Under the pieces are notes generated by a model. It did no database searches and was not told where the DNA came from. It worked only from the letters and a program-made list of their open reading frames with translations. Positions 44,163-52,162 of a stretch of 64,000 nucleotides of DNA are shown in pieces (the stretch's first letter is position 1; each line of letters opens with the position of its first letter). This stretch comes from Chloroflexota bacterium (GTDB lineage Bacteria; Chloroflexota; Dehalococcoidia; Tepidiformales; Tepidiformaceae): contig JAPPAK010000006.1 in NCBI GenBank assembly GCA_026705605.1, positions 62,001-126,000 of the forward strand, in the 5' to 3' direction. Made by a program: the position numbers and the translations under genes.

Positions 44163-45125
44163 GTGCTTCTTGACGCCGTCCTGACCGTTGCCGGCCTTGC
44201 CGTCCTGCTGCTGGGGGCGTGGCTGCTCGTGCGGTCCGCCTCACTGCTGGCGATGACCTTCGGCCTGTCGCCGCTGTTGGTGGGAGCCACGGTGGTCGCC
44301 TTCGGCACCTCCGCGCCGGAGTTCGTCGTCAGCCTCGTCGCCGGCATCGAGGGTTCGGGCGACCTCGCCGTCGGCAGCGTCTTCGGCTCGAACATCACCA
44401 ACGTCGCCCTCGTGCTCGGGCTCGCCGCCGTCATCCGGCCGATGGACGTGCATCCGCGCCTCCTGCGCTGGGAGATGCCGGTCCTGCTGGGCGCGACGCT
44501 CGCCATCGCCGTGCTCGGCTTCACCGCCGGCATCGGGCACATCGCCGGGGCGGTCCTCTTCGTGGCCCTGCTCGCCTTCGTGGGGCTCTCGCTCTGGCGG
44601 CAACCGGACGCCGCCGAGACGCTCGCCGCCGATCACGTCCCGGCAGCGCACGACCCGCTCACGGGTCCGGAAATCGCCCGCGAGGCGGTTCTCCTGCTCC
44701 TCGGCATGGGCGGCCTCGCGCTCGGTTCCGACCTGGCCGTCGAGGGGGCGTCCGGGATCGCCATGCGCGCCGGGATCAGCGAGGTCGCCATCGGCGTCAC
44801 GGTGATCGCCATCGGCACGAGCCTGCCTGAGATCGTGACGACGGCCGTCGCGGCCTTCCGCGGGAACCACGACATCGCCCTCGCCAACGTCGTCGGCTCC
44901 AACATCTTCAACCTGCTCGGCGTCCTGGGCCTGACCGGCGCCGTGGCGACGCTCTCGGTCGATAGCTCCCTCTACCTGTTCGAGGTACCGGCCCTCGCCG
45001 TCTCGACGGTGCTGCTCCTCGCCCTCTCCTGGACGGACACCCACCTCAACCGCAAGGAAGGCGCGGTCCTCCTCGCCGCCTACGCGGCCGTCGTGTCGGT
45101 CGTGCTCGTTCGCGGGGCAATGTAG
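44163..45125 (+). CDS. CaCA-family sodium/calcium exchanger, YrbG-like
   Basis: A 320-residue cation/calcium antiporter with about ten membrane spans and the two inverted alpha repeats: LSPLLVGATVVAFGTSAPEFVVSLVAG...GSVFGSNITNVALVLG and ISEVAIGVTVIAIGTSLPEIVTTAVAAFRGNHDIALANVVGSNIFNLLGVLG. The GTSAPE and GTSLPE glutamates bind Ca2+. GTG start. The N-terminus is intact and the length is normal for YrbG. Confidence 0.95.
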   Translation: MLLDAVLTVAGLAVLLLGAWLLVRSASLLAMTFGLSPLLVGATVVAFGTSAPEFVVSLVAGIEGSGDLAVGSVFGSNITNVALVLGLAAVIRPMDVHPRLLRWEMPVLLGATLAIAVLGFTAGIGHIAGAVLFVALLAFVGLSLWRQPDAAETLAADHVPAAHDPLTGPEIAREAVLLLLGMGGLALGSDLAVEGASGIAMRAGISEVAIGVTVIAIGTSLPEIVTTAVAAFRGNHDIALANVVGSNIFNLLGVLGLTGAVATLSVDSSLYLFEVPALAVSTVLLLALSWTDTHLNRKEGAVLLAAYAAVVSVVLVRGAM

Positions 45126-45197
45126 CGGGCGGGAAAGTTGGCAGGGCTCCGTCGCTGCGTGCGGGAACGCCCTCGCGCGTCTCGCGCCGAATGCGGG

Positions 45198-45236
45198 TTG
45201 ACGTCCGTCGCGTCGATATTGATACTCAGTCTCAAT
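45198..45236 (+). promoter_or_regulatory. Promoter with overlapping Fur/DtxR-like operator
   Basis: TTGACG (45198-45203), a 17-bp spacer and GATACT (45221-45226) form a good promoter. Overlapping the -10 box is the near-perfect palindrome ATTGATACTCAGTCTCAAT (45218-45236; 8 of 9 base pairs of the form ATTGAnACT-n-AGTnTCAAT). Its 7-1-7 layout TGAnACT-n-AGTnTCA is like a metal-regulator box. It would control the gene at 45401. Metal control is an inference. Confidence 0.55.
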
Positions 45237-45400
45237 ACAACGTAGCGCTGGCACATGGCCATTGCCGACAGGTCGCTCCCGGGGGATGCGAACCGTTGGC
45301 GTCGTGGCGGGTGAGGGCGCGCGGGGCAGCGAGCAGGGACACGGCGGATGCATACGGCAGTTGGCCGCGGGTTGTTTCGTTGAGCAGCACTGATACGCCG

Positions 45401-45973
45401 ATGCAGGCGCCCCCGAGCGATGCGGGCTGGTTGGAAGCGGCCGAGGCGTTGATGAACGACCAGTGCTGGTGCTGGGGTCAGGACGTTCTCTACCCCCGTG
45501 ACAATCTGCTCATTCGCTACGGACTGGAGCGCATCGGCCTGCCCGGGCCGAACGGGCGCACGGCGGGCTACACCTGTTCGATCAACGGTGACGGAGGTGT
45601 CTGGCTGCGCGGGTCCGGGGTGCTCTACTCGCCCGGGTCCGGCGCGGGCATCCTCCTCGGCCGATTCGACATGCGCCCGCGAGTGACCACTCCCGACCTC
45701 CCTCCCCTCGAAACCTGGCTTGCGGATGGTTTCGGCCCCTTTCCCCTCGCTGCGGCCTCTGAGCGAGGGGTCGAGACGGCACGCCTGCTGGTGCCCGAGG
45801 TCTGCGCCTGGATTGCCGACTACGAGCACTGGATCGTGGAGACCGTGGGCGTCGAGCATCGTGAGCAGTGCCTCCAGCGCTGGCCGAAGCGCCAGACGCC
45901 GGCGGAGGAGTTCGCACAGCGGTGGAGCGCGCTCGGTCGTGGCTTCTGCAGCGGGGCGCCTTCCTACTGGTAA
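45401..45973 (+). CDS. Unrecognised soluble protein
   Basis: A 190-residue protein. The N-terminus has a cysteine/tryptophan cluster (ALMNDQCWCWGQDVLYPRDNLLIRYGLERIGLP), then CSINGDGGVWLRGSGVLYSPGSGAGILLGRFDMRP, and a C-terminal EVCAWIADYEHWIVETVGVEHREQCLQRWPKRQTPAEEFAQRW. I do not recognise a family. The CWC motif and the metal-type operator upstream hint at a metal-related role. The start is uncertain: ATG 45401, TTG 45380 or further upstream. The promoter 165 bp before the ATG leaves a long leader. Confidence 0.6.
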   Translation: MQAPPSDAGWLEAAEALMNDQCWCWGQDVLYPRDNLLIRYGLERIGLPGPNGRTAGYTCSINGDGGVWLRGSGVLYSPGSGAGILLGRFDMRPRVTTPDLPPLETWLADGFGPFPLAAASERGVETARLLVPEVCAWIADYEHWIVETVGVEHREQCLQRWPKRQTPAEEFAQRWSALGRGFCSGAPSYW

Positions 45974-46064
45974 GCGGACGCGGGGTCACGTTGATGGCCT
46001 TCCCCACTGGCCCCCGCCGACGCTAGGTGGCAGGCTGACGCCCTACAACCCCCGGAGGTGACCC

Positions 46065-46706
46065 GTGCCCATTCCCGCCCCTGAACGCTGGACCATGACT
46101 CTCGGCGACGCCATGTACACCATGCGCGCCATTCGCCGCTTCCGCCCCGACCCCATTGAGGAGGGTGACCTGCGCGACATCCTCGATGCCGCCCGGCAGG
46201 CCCCCAACGGCGGCAACCGCCAGGGCTGGCGCTTCCTGCTCGTGACGGACCCCGAAAAGCGCGCCGCCCTCGGCGAGCTCTACGAAGAGGCCTGGTGGGC
46301 CAAGCGCAAGGACGAAGGAATCAACGGGCCCGACGACATCCCGCCCGGGAAGGGCGTGCGCCAGTCCGCCATGCGCCTCTCCGGCGAGTTCGGGAACACG
46401 CCCGCCATGGTGCTGGTCTGCTCGACGGCGCGCGGCCGGGGCGCGATCGAGTCCGTCATCCCCGCCGTCCAGAACCTGCTCCTGGCCGCCCGCTCGATCG
46501 GCATCGGCGGCACCATCACCACCCTCCACGCCGTCGTCGAGGAGCGCGTCCACGAGCTGTTCGGCATCCCCGCCGATGCGGAGGTCGTCTACTGCGTGCC
46601 CCTCGGCTACCCGCGTGGCCGCTTCGGACCCCTCGACCGCAAGCCCCTTTCGGAGGTGGCCGCCCTCGATGCCTGGGACAACACCCCGGACTGGCTCGCG
46701 ACCTAG
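46065..46706 (+). CDS. Nitroreductase-family FMN oxidoreductase
   Basis: A 213-residue nitroreductase-fold enzyme. FMN-contact regions are MYTMRAIRRFRPDPIEEGDLRDILDAARQAPNGGNRQGWRFLLV and QNLLLAARSIGIGGTITTLHAVVEERVHELFGIPADAEVVYCVPLGYPRGRFGP. Its substrate could be a nitro compound, quinone or a specialised metabolite. The GTG follows a GGAGGTG site. It is convergent with the GNAT gene. Confidence 0.9.
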   Translation: MPIPAPERWTMTLGDAMYTMRAIRRFRPDPIEEGDLRDILDAARQAPNGGNRQGWRFLLVTDPEKRAALGELYEEAWWAKRKDEGINGPDDIPPGKGVRQSAMRLSGEFGNTPAMVLVCSTARGRGAIESVIPAVQNLLLAARSIGIGGTITTLHAVVEERVHELFGIPADAEVVYCVPLGYPRGRFGPLDRKPLSEVAALDAWDNTPDWLAT

Positions 46707-47573
46707 CTAGTCGGTGAACGCGTCCTCGCGGAGCTGTCCACTGAGCCGCTTCACGTAGTGGTCGGAGCCGCGCTCCAGCTCCCAGCCACGGTCCTCCAGC
46801 AGCCGTTGCAGGGGCGCGGTCTGCTCCGTCAGCGGTAGCTCAGCCGTGTGCGACCCGTGCGTTCCGGCGTAGTCGGCGGCGCGCTCGACCATCCATGCGT
46901 CCAGACCCCGCCCCTCGTACCCCGCCGCCAGCACCGGCTCGCGGATGGCGGCCAGACCGCCCCCCGCGTCGCGCGCCTGAATGACGCCCACCACCCGGTC
47001 GCCGTCGGAGGCGACGAACCAGCCAGGGCGCGTCCCTTGCTCGAACGGCCAGGGGTCCTCGTCCGCCAGCGACGCGATCGCCTCGGCGTCGCTGCGCCGC
47101 TGCTCGCGCACCGTCAGCAGCGGCAACCGCCGCTCGACCGTGAGCACGGCGAGTTGTTCGCCACGGAACTCCTCGTTGGCGCGGGCGATGGGAAGATAGC
47201 CCAGCGCCGCGAAATAGTCGGCCAGCCGGGGCTCGTCGGGGAGCCGTGCGCGCACCAGCCGCAGCCCCCCATCCTGCGCGCCGGCCTCCACCGCCCGCAC
47301 GAGCGCGCGCCCCGCCCCCGCCTTCCGTGAGGCCAGCAGGTCGAAGCCGGCTATCCCCTCCTCCTCGTGCCGCCTCACCACTCCGACCACGTCCCCCTCG
47401 CACTCCGCCAGCAGGAACGCCTCGCCCGTCTGCATGCGTACCGCGAGGTCCGCTTCCGAGGGTGCCTCCGGCTCCGGGTAGCACGCGTTCGACGCCGCGA
47501 ACGCCTCCGTCAGCAGCTCCGCCAGCTCGGGTGCGTCGTCGCTGTCGGCGGCGTGGACGGCGAAGCGGCTCAC
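46707..47573 (-). CDS. Double GNAT-domain acetyltransferase
   Basis: A 288-residue protein with two GNAT folds. The first reads DAPELAELLTEAFAASNACYPEPEAPSEADLAVRMQTGEAFLLAECEGDVVGVVRRHEEEGIAGFDLLASRKAGAGRALVRAVEAGA. The second reads DGDRVVGVIQARDAGGGLAAIREPVLAAGYEGRGLDAWMVERA. The substrate is unknown. The GTG at 47573 overlaps the stop of the restriction endonuclease-like gene upstream (GTGA), so it is the third gene of the restriction-modification operon. It may be only a passenger. Confidence 0.8.
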   Translation of the reverse strand: MSRFAVHAADSDDAPELAELLTEAFAASNACYPEPEAPSEADLAVRMQTGEAFLLAECEGDVVGVVRRHEEEGIAGFDLLASRKAGAGRALVRAVEAGAQDGGLRLVRARLPDEPRLADYFAALGYLPIARANEEFRGEQLAVLTVERRLPLLTVREQRRSDAEAIASLADEDPWPFEQGTRPGWFVASDGDRVVGVIQARDAGGGLAAIREPVLAAGYEGRGLDAWMVERAADYAGTHGSHTAELPLTEQTAPLQRLLEDRGWELERGSDHYVKRLSGQLREDAFTD

Positions 47574-48178
47574 GCGCCGTTCTCGGGAACAGGCTTGCCG
47601 TCCCTGATGCGGATTCCCTGACGACGATAGACGGCGCAGTCGCGGAATCGCGTAGCGGGCTTCTTGACACCGAACGTGTGCGTCCGGCCTCCGCCACTGG
47701 CGCCCGCTCTGCTGTCTTCGTACTTCCAGTCCTCCTCGGTGAGGAACGCCACATCGACTCGCCACACAAGGACCGAAACATCGGGTTCGATTGTTTCTGT
47801 GGGGTCCACGAGGTAGCGCCACACGATGTACCAACCGGCGTGGTTGTAGTGAGCCTGCAGCTCCCATGGGCGGATGCTTGCCTTGCTCTCCAGGGAGTCG
47901 TTGGCTGCGGGGGGCTCCCCTGAGCCCCTGCGCTTCAAGTCCGGGAACCGCTGCTGTGCGGTGTGAACGTTCTTGGGTCGCTCGTAGTTACTGACGGAGT
48001 CGAGCGCCCTTGTCCCAAAGATGCCCACGATCGCGCTGAAGACGTTCTTTTGCTCATAGTAGATCTCTACGAGGTCGCTCGTCTGTCGTTGGACGTACTC
48101 GATCGCTCGCCTGATCTGACCGATCTCCAGGCCGGGTGGGAGAGCGACGCTGGAGTCGAAGTCCTCGCGATCTACCAC
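47570..48178 (-). CDS. Candidate type II restriction endonuclease (PD-ESK)
   Basis: A 202-residue protein coupled to the DNA methyltransferase by a TAGTG stop-start overlap. It has a plausible PD-(D/E)xK core: Pro79-Asp80 in QQRFPDLKRRG, then Glu97-Ser98-Lys99 in DSLESKAS, followed by helix HYNHAGWYIVWRYLVDP. Before it is a helical region (LEIGQIRRAIEYVQRQTSDLVEIYYEQKNVFSAIVGIFG). Motif, length and context fit a type II enzyme. The family and recognition site are unknown to me. Confidence 0.6.
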   Translation of the reverse strand: MVDREDFDSSVALPPGLEIGQIRRAIEYVQRQTSDLVEIYYEQKNVFSAIVGIFGTRALDSVSNYERPKNVHTAQQRFPDLKRRGSGEPPAANDSLESKASIRPWELQAHYNHAGWYIVWRYLVDPTETIEPDVSVLVWRVDVAFLTEEDWKYEDSRAGASGGGRTHTFGVKKPATRFRDCAVYRRQGIRIRDGKPVPENGA

Positions 48179-49152
48179 TAGGTTTCCGTTTCTATCTTCA
48201 GGGCCGAGAGCAGGGGAATCGCCTCAACTGCCTCGTGAAAATAGTCGTTGTTTATCTCAACTCCGATGCTTCGGAGCCCGCAGGCCGTAGCTGCGGCCAC
48301 AGTCGAGCCGGAACCCATGAAGGGGTCGAGGATCACCCCCTCACCGAGAGGGAGAGAGGCTCTCACAAGTTGTCGCATGAAGCGTTGGGGCTTCAGGGAC
48401 GGATGGGAGGCAATATCACGCTCTTGGCCCCTCGCAACAGCAGAAGGAATCACGTCCGAGAAGGGTTCGTCGCCTGAGACCCGGCGCAGCCCTCCGGTCC
48501 CCCACTTCCGCAAGTTGTCGCTGACCCGCCCATCCAGCGGCTTCCGGAAGAGCCCCCAGGGTTCAAAACGCGAGCGCGGCATGACGCTCACGTCCGGGTA
48601 GTCGCTCTCTGCGTTCTTGGGCCGATCCCCGCCACGGAGCGTCTGGACGAGGCGGATGATCTCGCCCCGTTTCTCGAAGCCGCGCTCGAGGAATGGGTGA
48701 TAGACAAGGTCGGCTACCAGGGGATTGGTGGCAATGAAGACGTGGCCTCCCGGCACAAGAACATGCAGGAGGCGCGATGCCAGGCTGTCAAAAAAGCCAC
48801 GCAGATTGATCCGGTCGTCATCGGATAGAACCGTGAAGCGAGGGACGGGGGACCGGTTGGCGCCGTCAAACGAAGGGGGGATGCGCCAAACCCCGCCACT
48901 GCCGCGGTCGCGCTTTCTCAGTTCGTCTGCTGAGTACTCGACCAGCCCGTAGGGCGGATCTGTCACGACGGCCTCAATGCTGTTCGCCTCCGCCTCCTCA
49001 AGCCATTCGAAGGCGTCGCGGTGCACCAGTTGGTACTGCGCATCAGGGCCGTAGACCTTGATCGCCTGGCTCGGTGCCGGCTGCAGCACAGGGGGCGTGG
49101 GGTGTTGTCGCAGTGTCACGGCGGCTCCGCTTGATTCTAACTGCGGCAGCAC
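48178..49152 (-). CDS. DNA (adenine-N6 or cytosine-N4) methyltransferase, beta class
   Basis: A 324-residue DNA methyltransferase. Motif IV is near the N-terminus (IEAVVTDPPYGLVEYS). The target-recognition part lies in the middle. The SAM-binding motifs are at the C-terminus (HPSLKPQRFMRQLVRASLPLGEGVILDPFMGSGSTVAAATACGLRSIGVEI). This IV-TRD-X-I order defines the beta class of DPPY enzymes. It protects host DNA from the nuclease encoded directly downstream. The start is GTG. Confidence 0.92.
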   Translation of the reverse strand: MLPQLESSGAAVTLRQHPTPPVLQPAPSQAIKVYGPDAQYQLVHRDAFEWLEEAEANSIEAVVTDPPYGLVEYSADELRKRDRGSGGVWRIPPSFDGANRSPVPRFTVLSDDDRINLRGFFDSLASRLLHVLVPGGHVFIATNPLVADLVYHPFLERGFEKRGEIIRLVQTLRGGDRPKNAESDYPDVSVMPRSRFEPWGLFRKPLDGRVSDNLRKWGTGGLRRVSGDEPFSDVIPSAVARGQERDIASHPSLKPQRFMRQLVRASLPLGEGVILDPFMGSGSTVAAATACGLRSIGVEINNDYFHEAVEAIPLLSALKIETET

Positions 49153-49280
49153 GGCAATGCGAACATGTTTTCTAGCGACGATTCTGAGAGCAACCGCCTG
49201 CGCCCTTGGCAGACGGAGGGGCTACAATGTCGCGCACAACTCCGGCGGCGCGCGCCGCCGCTCCCAGGGAAGGTACCGCC

Positions 49281-50456
49281 ATGGAAGATGTTGTCCTCGC
49301 AAGCGGCGTTCGCACCGCAATCGGCACGTTCAACGGCTCGCTCGCCAATACGCCCGCCAGTGAGCTCGGCTCCACCGTCATCGCCGAGGCCGTCAATCGC
49401 GCCGGCGTCGACGTCGGTGAGGTCGACCAGATCGTCATGGGCATCGTCGGCCAGGTGGCCGAGGACGCCTACCTTTCGCGCGTCTCCGGCATCAGGGCCG
49501 GCATCCCCGTCGAGACGCCGGCGGTCAACATCAACCGCCTCTGCGGCAGCGGCCTCGAGGCCATCAACACCGCCGCCCGCTACATCGAGACGGGCGACGC
49601 CGACGTCGTCGTTGCCGGTGGCGCCGAGAACATGACGCGCCTGCCCTTCTACCTGCGCAAGGCGCGCTCCGGCTACCGCCTCGGCCACGACACCATCGAG
49701 GACGGCATCGTCAAGCTCCTCAGCGACCCCTTCGAGGACACCCACATGGGAATCACCGCGGAGAAGCTGGCCGAGGAGTACGAGATCTCCCGCACGGCCC
49801 AGGACGAGTTCTCCGCCGAGAGCCAGCGCCGCGCCCTGAACGCCATCGAGAACGGCTACTTCAAGGACCAGATCGTTCCTGTCACGGTGCGTGAGCGCCG
49901 CGAGGAGCGCATCTTCGACACGGACGAGTTCCCGCGCGCGAGCACGCCCGACCAGCTGGCCAAGTTGCGCCCTGCCTTCAAGAAGGACGGCATGGTGACG
50001 CCCGGCAACGCCAGCGGCATCAACGACGGCGCCGCCGCCACGGTCGTGATGAGCGCGGCCAAGGCCGACGCGCTGGGCGTGAAGCCGCGCATGCGCCTCA
50101 TCGCCCGCGCCGAGGCCGGCGTCGACCCCTCGATCATGGGCAGCGGCCCCATCCCGGCCGTGCACAAGGTGCTCGACAAGGCCGACATGTCCCTCGACCA
50201 GATGGACGTGATCGAGCTGAACGAGGCCTTCGCCAGCGTTGCCTGCGCCTGCTCGAACGAGCTCTCGCTGGACCCGCAGAAGACGAACCCGAACGGCGGC
50301 GCCATCGCCCTCGGCCACCCCGTGGGCGCGACCGGCACCATCCTGACGGTGAAGCTGATGCACGAGCTGGAGCGCACGGGCGGCCGCTACGGCCTGGTCA
50401 GCCTCTGCATCGGCGGCGGCCAGGGCATCGCCACCATCTTCGAGCGCCTCGACTAG
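49281..50456 (+). CDS. Acetyl-CoA acetyltransferase (thiolase)
   Basis: A 391-residue thiolase that condenses or cleaves acyl-CoA. The nucleophile is Cys in NRLCGSGLEAINTAARYIETGDADVVVAGGAENM. The His is in NPNGGAIALGHPVGATG, and the second Cys is in GLVSLCIGGGQGIATIFERL. NEAFA is present. The ATG at 49281 follows a GGAAGG site. The upstream frame starting at 49206 lacks support. Hairpin array R4 starts at the base after its TAG stop. Confidence 0.95.
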   Translation: MEDVVLASGVRTAIGTFNGSLANTPASELGSTVIAEAVNRAGVDVGEVDQIVMGIVGQVAEDAYLSRVSGIRAGIPVETPAVNINRLCGSGLEAINTAARYIETGDADVVVAGGAENMTRLPFYLRKARSGYRLGHDTIEDGIVKLLSDPFEDTHMGITAEKLAEEYEISRTAQDEFSAESQRRALNAIENGYFKDQIVPVTVRERREERIFDTDEFPRASTPDQLAKLRPAFKKDGMVTPGNASGINDGAAATVVMSAAKADALGVKPRMRLIARAEAGVDPSIMGSGPIPAVHKVLDKADMSLDQMDVIELNEAFASVACACSNELSLDPQKTNPNGGAIALGHPVGATGTILTVKLMHELERTGGRYGLVSLCIGGGQGIATIFERLD

Positions 50457-50574
50457 GAGAGCGCCGCGCTGGCGCGCGGCTGAGTGGAGCGCTCGCGCCT
50501 CCGGCGCCTCGCTGAGGAGAGCGGCGGACGGTGTCTGCCTGAGTGGAGCGCGCGGCTTCGCCACGCTGAGTGGT
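50457..50574 (+). repeat. Hairpin array R4 (four modules)
   Basis: Four consecutive R units directly after the thiolase TAG. They begin GAGAGCG, GGAGCG, GAGAGCG and GGAGCG, each with an inner palindrome (such as GCGCGGC-TTC-GCCACGC, imperfect), and each ends in CTGAGT or CTGAG. Unit order and ends match R1 closely, while the inner stems differ. This fills the gap to the next gene on the minus strand. Confidence 0.85.
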
Positions 50575-50587
50575 GTGCGGAAGGCCG

Positions 50588-51274
50588 TTAGGTGGGAGGT
50601 TCGGGGTAGTGGCGACCCCACGGACTTGCCAGTAGCGCGTCGATGCGGCGGCGGATCACCTGTGCGTGCACCCTCGACGGCATGACGATGAATGCGCGGG
50701 GATGCCAGGGGCGGAAGCGGAGAACACGGGGTGTCTCTCGGTCTGGAAGCAGAAGCTGAAGCTCGGCGGTCCACCTCCTCATCTGCCTTCCATGTGTGTC
50801 GCCCTTCTGTCGTCCAAAGCTCTGGTAGATGACCACCGTTTGGGAGATATCGGCTAGGGATGCAACGTCGGATATGTGGGCGTGCTCCGGCGAGTTCTGT
50901 TGGGCTGAGAAGGCCAAGCCCTTGTCGGGATCGAGAAAGACCACATCCTCGTGGTGGGCCATCGGCCTGTCCGAGAATCGAGCGTTCTCTCCGAGAATAC
51001 CGCTCTCCTCAATGGCACTCAGGCTGCGCCGACCGTCGTTGACAATTCCACGGAGGCTCGCGAACAGAATGGGATCGCAGTCCTCATACTGCGCTGGCTT
51101 GTCGAGGTAACTCAATCTCTGGCCATCGCTGGGCGAACCGACTTCGTCAGCGTTGCGGTACCACACCACCCCGAGCGACAGACGGGGTTCGGCTGCCGGA
51201 TATGTGCCCGTGAGGGCCCTAAGCAGCCCGTACTTCCCGAAGTCTCCAATGTCCCCTACGAAACGATCCTGCAT
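50588..51274 (-). CDS. Conserved protein of unknown function
   Basis: A 228-residue soluble protein: MQDRFVGDIGDFGKYGLLRALTG at the start, a middle HHEDVVFLDPDKGLAF and an end TVVIYQSFGRQKGDTHGRQMRRWTAELQLLLP...RFRPWHPRAFIVMPSRVHAQVIRRRIDALLASPWGRHY. DPDKG in a strand-turn context is reminiscent of motif IV of methyltransferases but is not enough to assign one. It lies alone between two hairpin arrays (R4 and R5) and interrupts an otherwise core region. An accessory or defence gene is possible. Confidence 0.65.
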   Translation of the reverse strand: MQDRFVGDIGDFGKYGLLRALTGTYPAAEPRLSLGVVWYRNADEVGSPSDGQRLSYLDKPAQYEDCDPILFASLRGIVNDGRRSLSAIEESGILGENARFSDRPMAHHEDVVFLDPDKGLAFSAQQNSPEHAHISDVASLADISQTVVIYQSFGRQKGDTHGRQMRRWTAELQLLLPDRETPRVLRFRPWHPRAFIVMPSRVHAQVIRRRIDALLASPWGRHYPEPPT

Positions 51275-51299
51275 TGACTGAGCCTACCCCGTTCCCCCA

Positions 51300-51441
51300 C
51301 CCAGCGCGGCGATAGCCGCGCGCTTTCCTCAGGCCGGGCGCAGCCCGCCGCTCTCCTCAGCCGCCCGCCAGGGCGGCGCTGCACTCAGCGAGCCTCGCGA
51401 GCGCGAAGCAGTCGAGCGGAGAATTCCGGGAAAGCGTTCTC
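51300..51441 (-). repeat. Hairpin array R5 (about four modules)
   Basis: Read on the minus strand it starts directly after the rpiB TAG with GAGAACGC and runs through four units that begin GAGAACG, GCAGCG, GAGAGCG and GAAAGCG and end CTGAGT or CTGAG. Inner stems include AGCGCGGC-TATC-GCCGCGCT (a near-perfect hairpin) and GGCGGGC-TGC-GCCCGGCC. It is oriented with rpiB, as R1, R2 and R4 are with their upstream genes. Confidence 0.85.
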
Positions 51442-51867
51442 CTAGTCGATCTGCGCGATGCGGCGGGCGTGACGCCCGCCGTCGAAGGCCGTGTCGAGCC
51501 ACGTCCCGACGATGTCGAGGGCCGTCTCCAGGGTGACCATGCGCTGGCCGATGGAGATGACGTTGGCGTCGTTGTGGCGGCGCCCCATCTCCGCCGACTC
51601 GTGGCTCCAGCAGAGGGCGCAGCGCACCCCCGCCACGCGGTTCGCGACCATCGCCTCGCCGTTCCCCGAGCCCCCGAGCACGATGCCGCGCTCGCAGTCG
51701 CCGCTCGCGACCGCCTCCGCGGCGGGGCGGATGAAGAGGGGGTAGTCGCACGACTCGTCCGAGTCCGTGCCGAAGTCGACCGGCTCGTGGCCGCGCTCCG
51801 CGAGGAACGCCTTGATCGCCTCCTTGTACTCGTAGCCGGCGTGGTCGGAGGCGATGGCGATGCGCAT
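51442..51867 (-). CDS. rpiB: Ribose-5-phosphate isomerase B
   Basis: RpiB interconverts ribose-5-phosphate and ribulose-5-phosphate. The 141 residues carry RIAIASDHAGYEYKEAIKAFLAERGHEPVDFGTDSDESCDYPLFI, GIVLGGSGNGEAMVANRVAGVRCALCWSHESAEMGRRHNDANVISIGQRMV. The usual GTGIG loop is GGSGNG, as in actinobacterial-type RpiB with Glu catalysis, and the SHESAEMGRRHNDANV segment is conserved. A TAGACT box (with TTGGCC 16 bp upstream) lies 6 nt before the ATG, so the mRNA may be leaderless. Confidence 0.95.
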   Translation of the reverse strand: MRIAIASDHAGYEYKEAIKAFLAERGHEPVDFGTDSDESCDYPLFIRPAAEAVASGDCERGIVLGGSGNGEAMVANRVAGVRCALCWSHESAEMGRRHNDANVISIGQRMVTLETALDIVGTWLDTAFDGGRHARRIAQID

Positions 51868-51901
51868 GGCGCGAGTCTACCGGCTGGGCCCGCAGGGCCA
51901 A
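51868..51901 (-). promoter_or_regulatory. rpiB leaderless promoter
   Basis: On the minus strand TTGGCC (51896-51901), a 16-bp spacer and TAGACT (51874-51879), then 6 nt to the rpiB ATG. The predicted transcript begins at or next to the start codon. Confidence 0.55.
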
Positions 51902-51930
51902 CGGTGGCGGCGACGATCGCGGGACAGCAA

Positions 51931-52091
51931 CAGGCCCCGGTCGCCCGGGGCCTGTGTAGGTCTCTTCGCGGTACTGCCTCCGCCCTGCACCCGTTCCGGG
52001 CTGGAGGCTTCCCGCTTCGGCCCGCGCGAGGCGGGCCTCAGAACTGCACGATCAATACTCCGAGGAGGAGGTGAGTCTTGACGTGGTACAC
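51931..52091 (-). promoter_or_regulatory. Attenuator-like leader: 17-codon Leu/Val-rich peptide plus hairpins
   Basis: On the minus strand a GGGAGGT ribosome site lies 5 nt before a GTG at 52091 that opens a 17-codon frame, VYHVKTHLLLGVLIVQF, with its stop at 52038-52040. Next come a hairpin GGCCCGC/GCGGGCC, a possible alternative pairing GCCTCC/GGAGGC, and a final 10-bp hairpin (51931-51954, CAGGCCCCGG/CCGGGGCCTG) followed by TTGCTGT. This is the layout of a branched-chain amino-acid attenuator. The next gene is rpiB, which is not an expected target, so the element may be orphaned. Confidence 0.45.
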
Positions 52092-52162
52092 GTGCGACCT
52101 CCCTACGGTGTTCTGGCCTCACCTTACACCGGCTGTCAAGGTCGCGAGGTGGGCTTGCTGAC

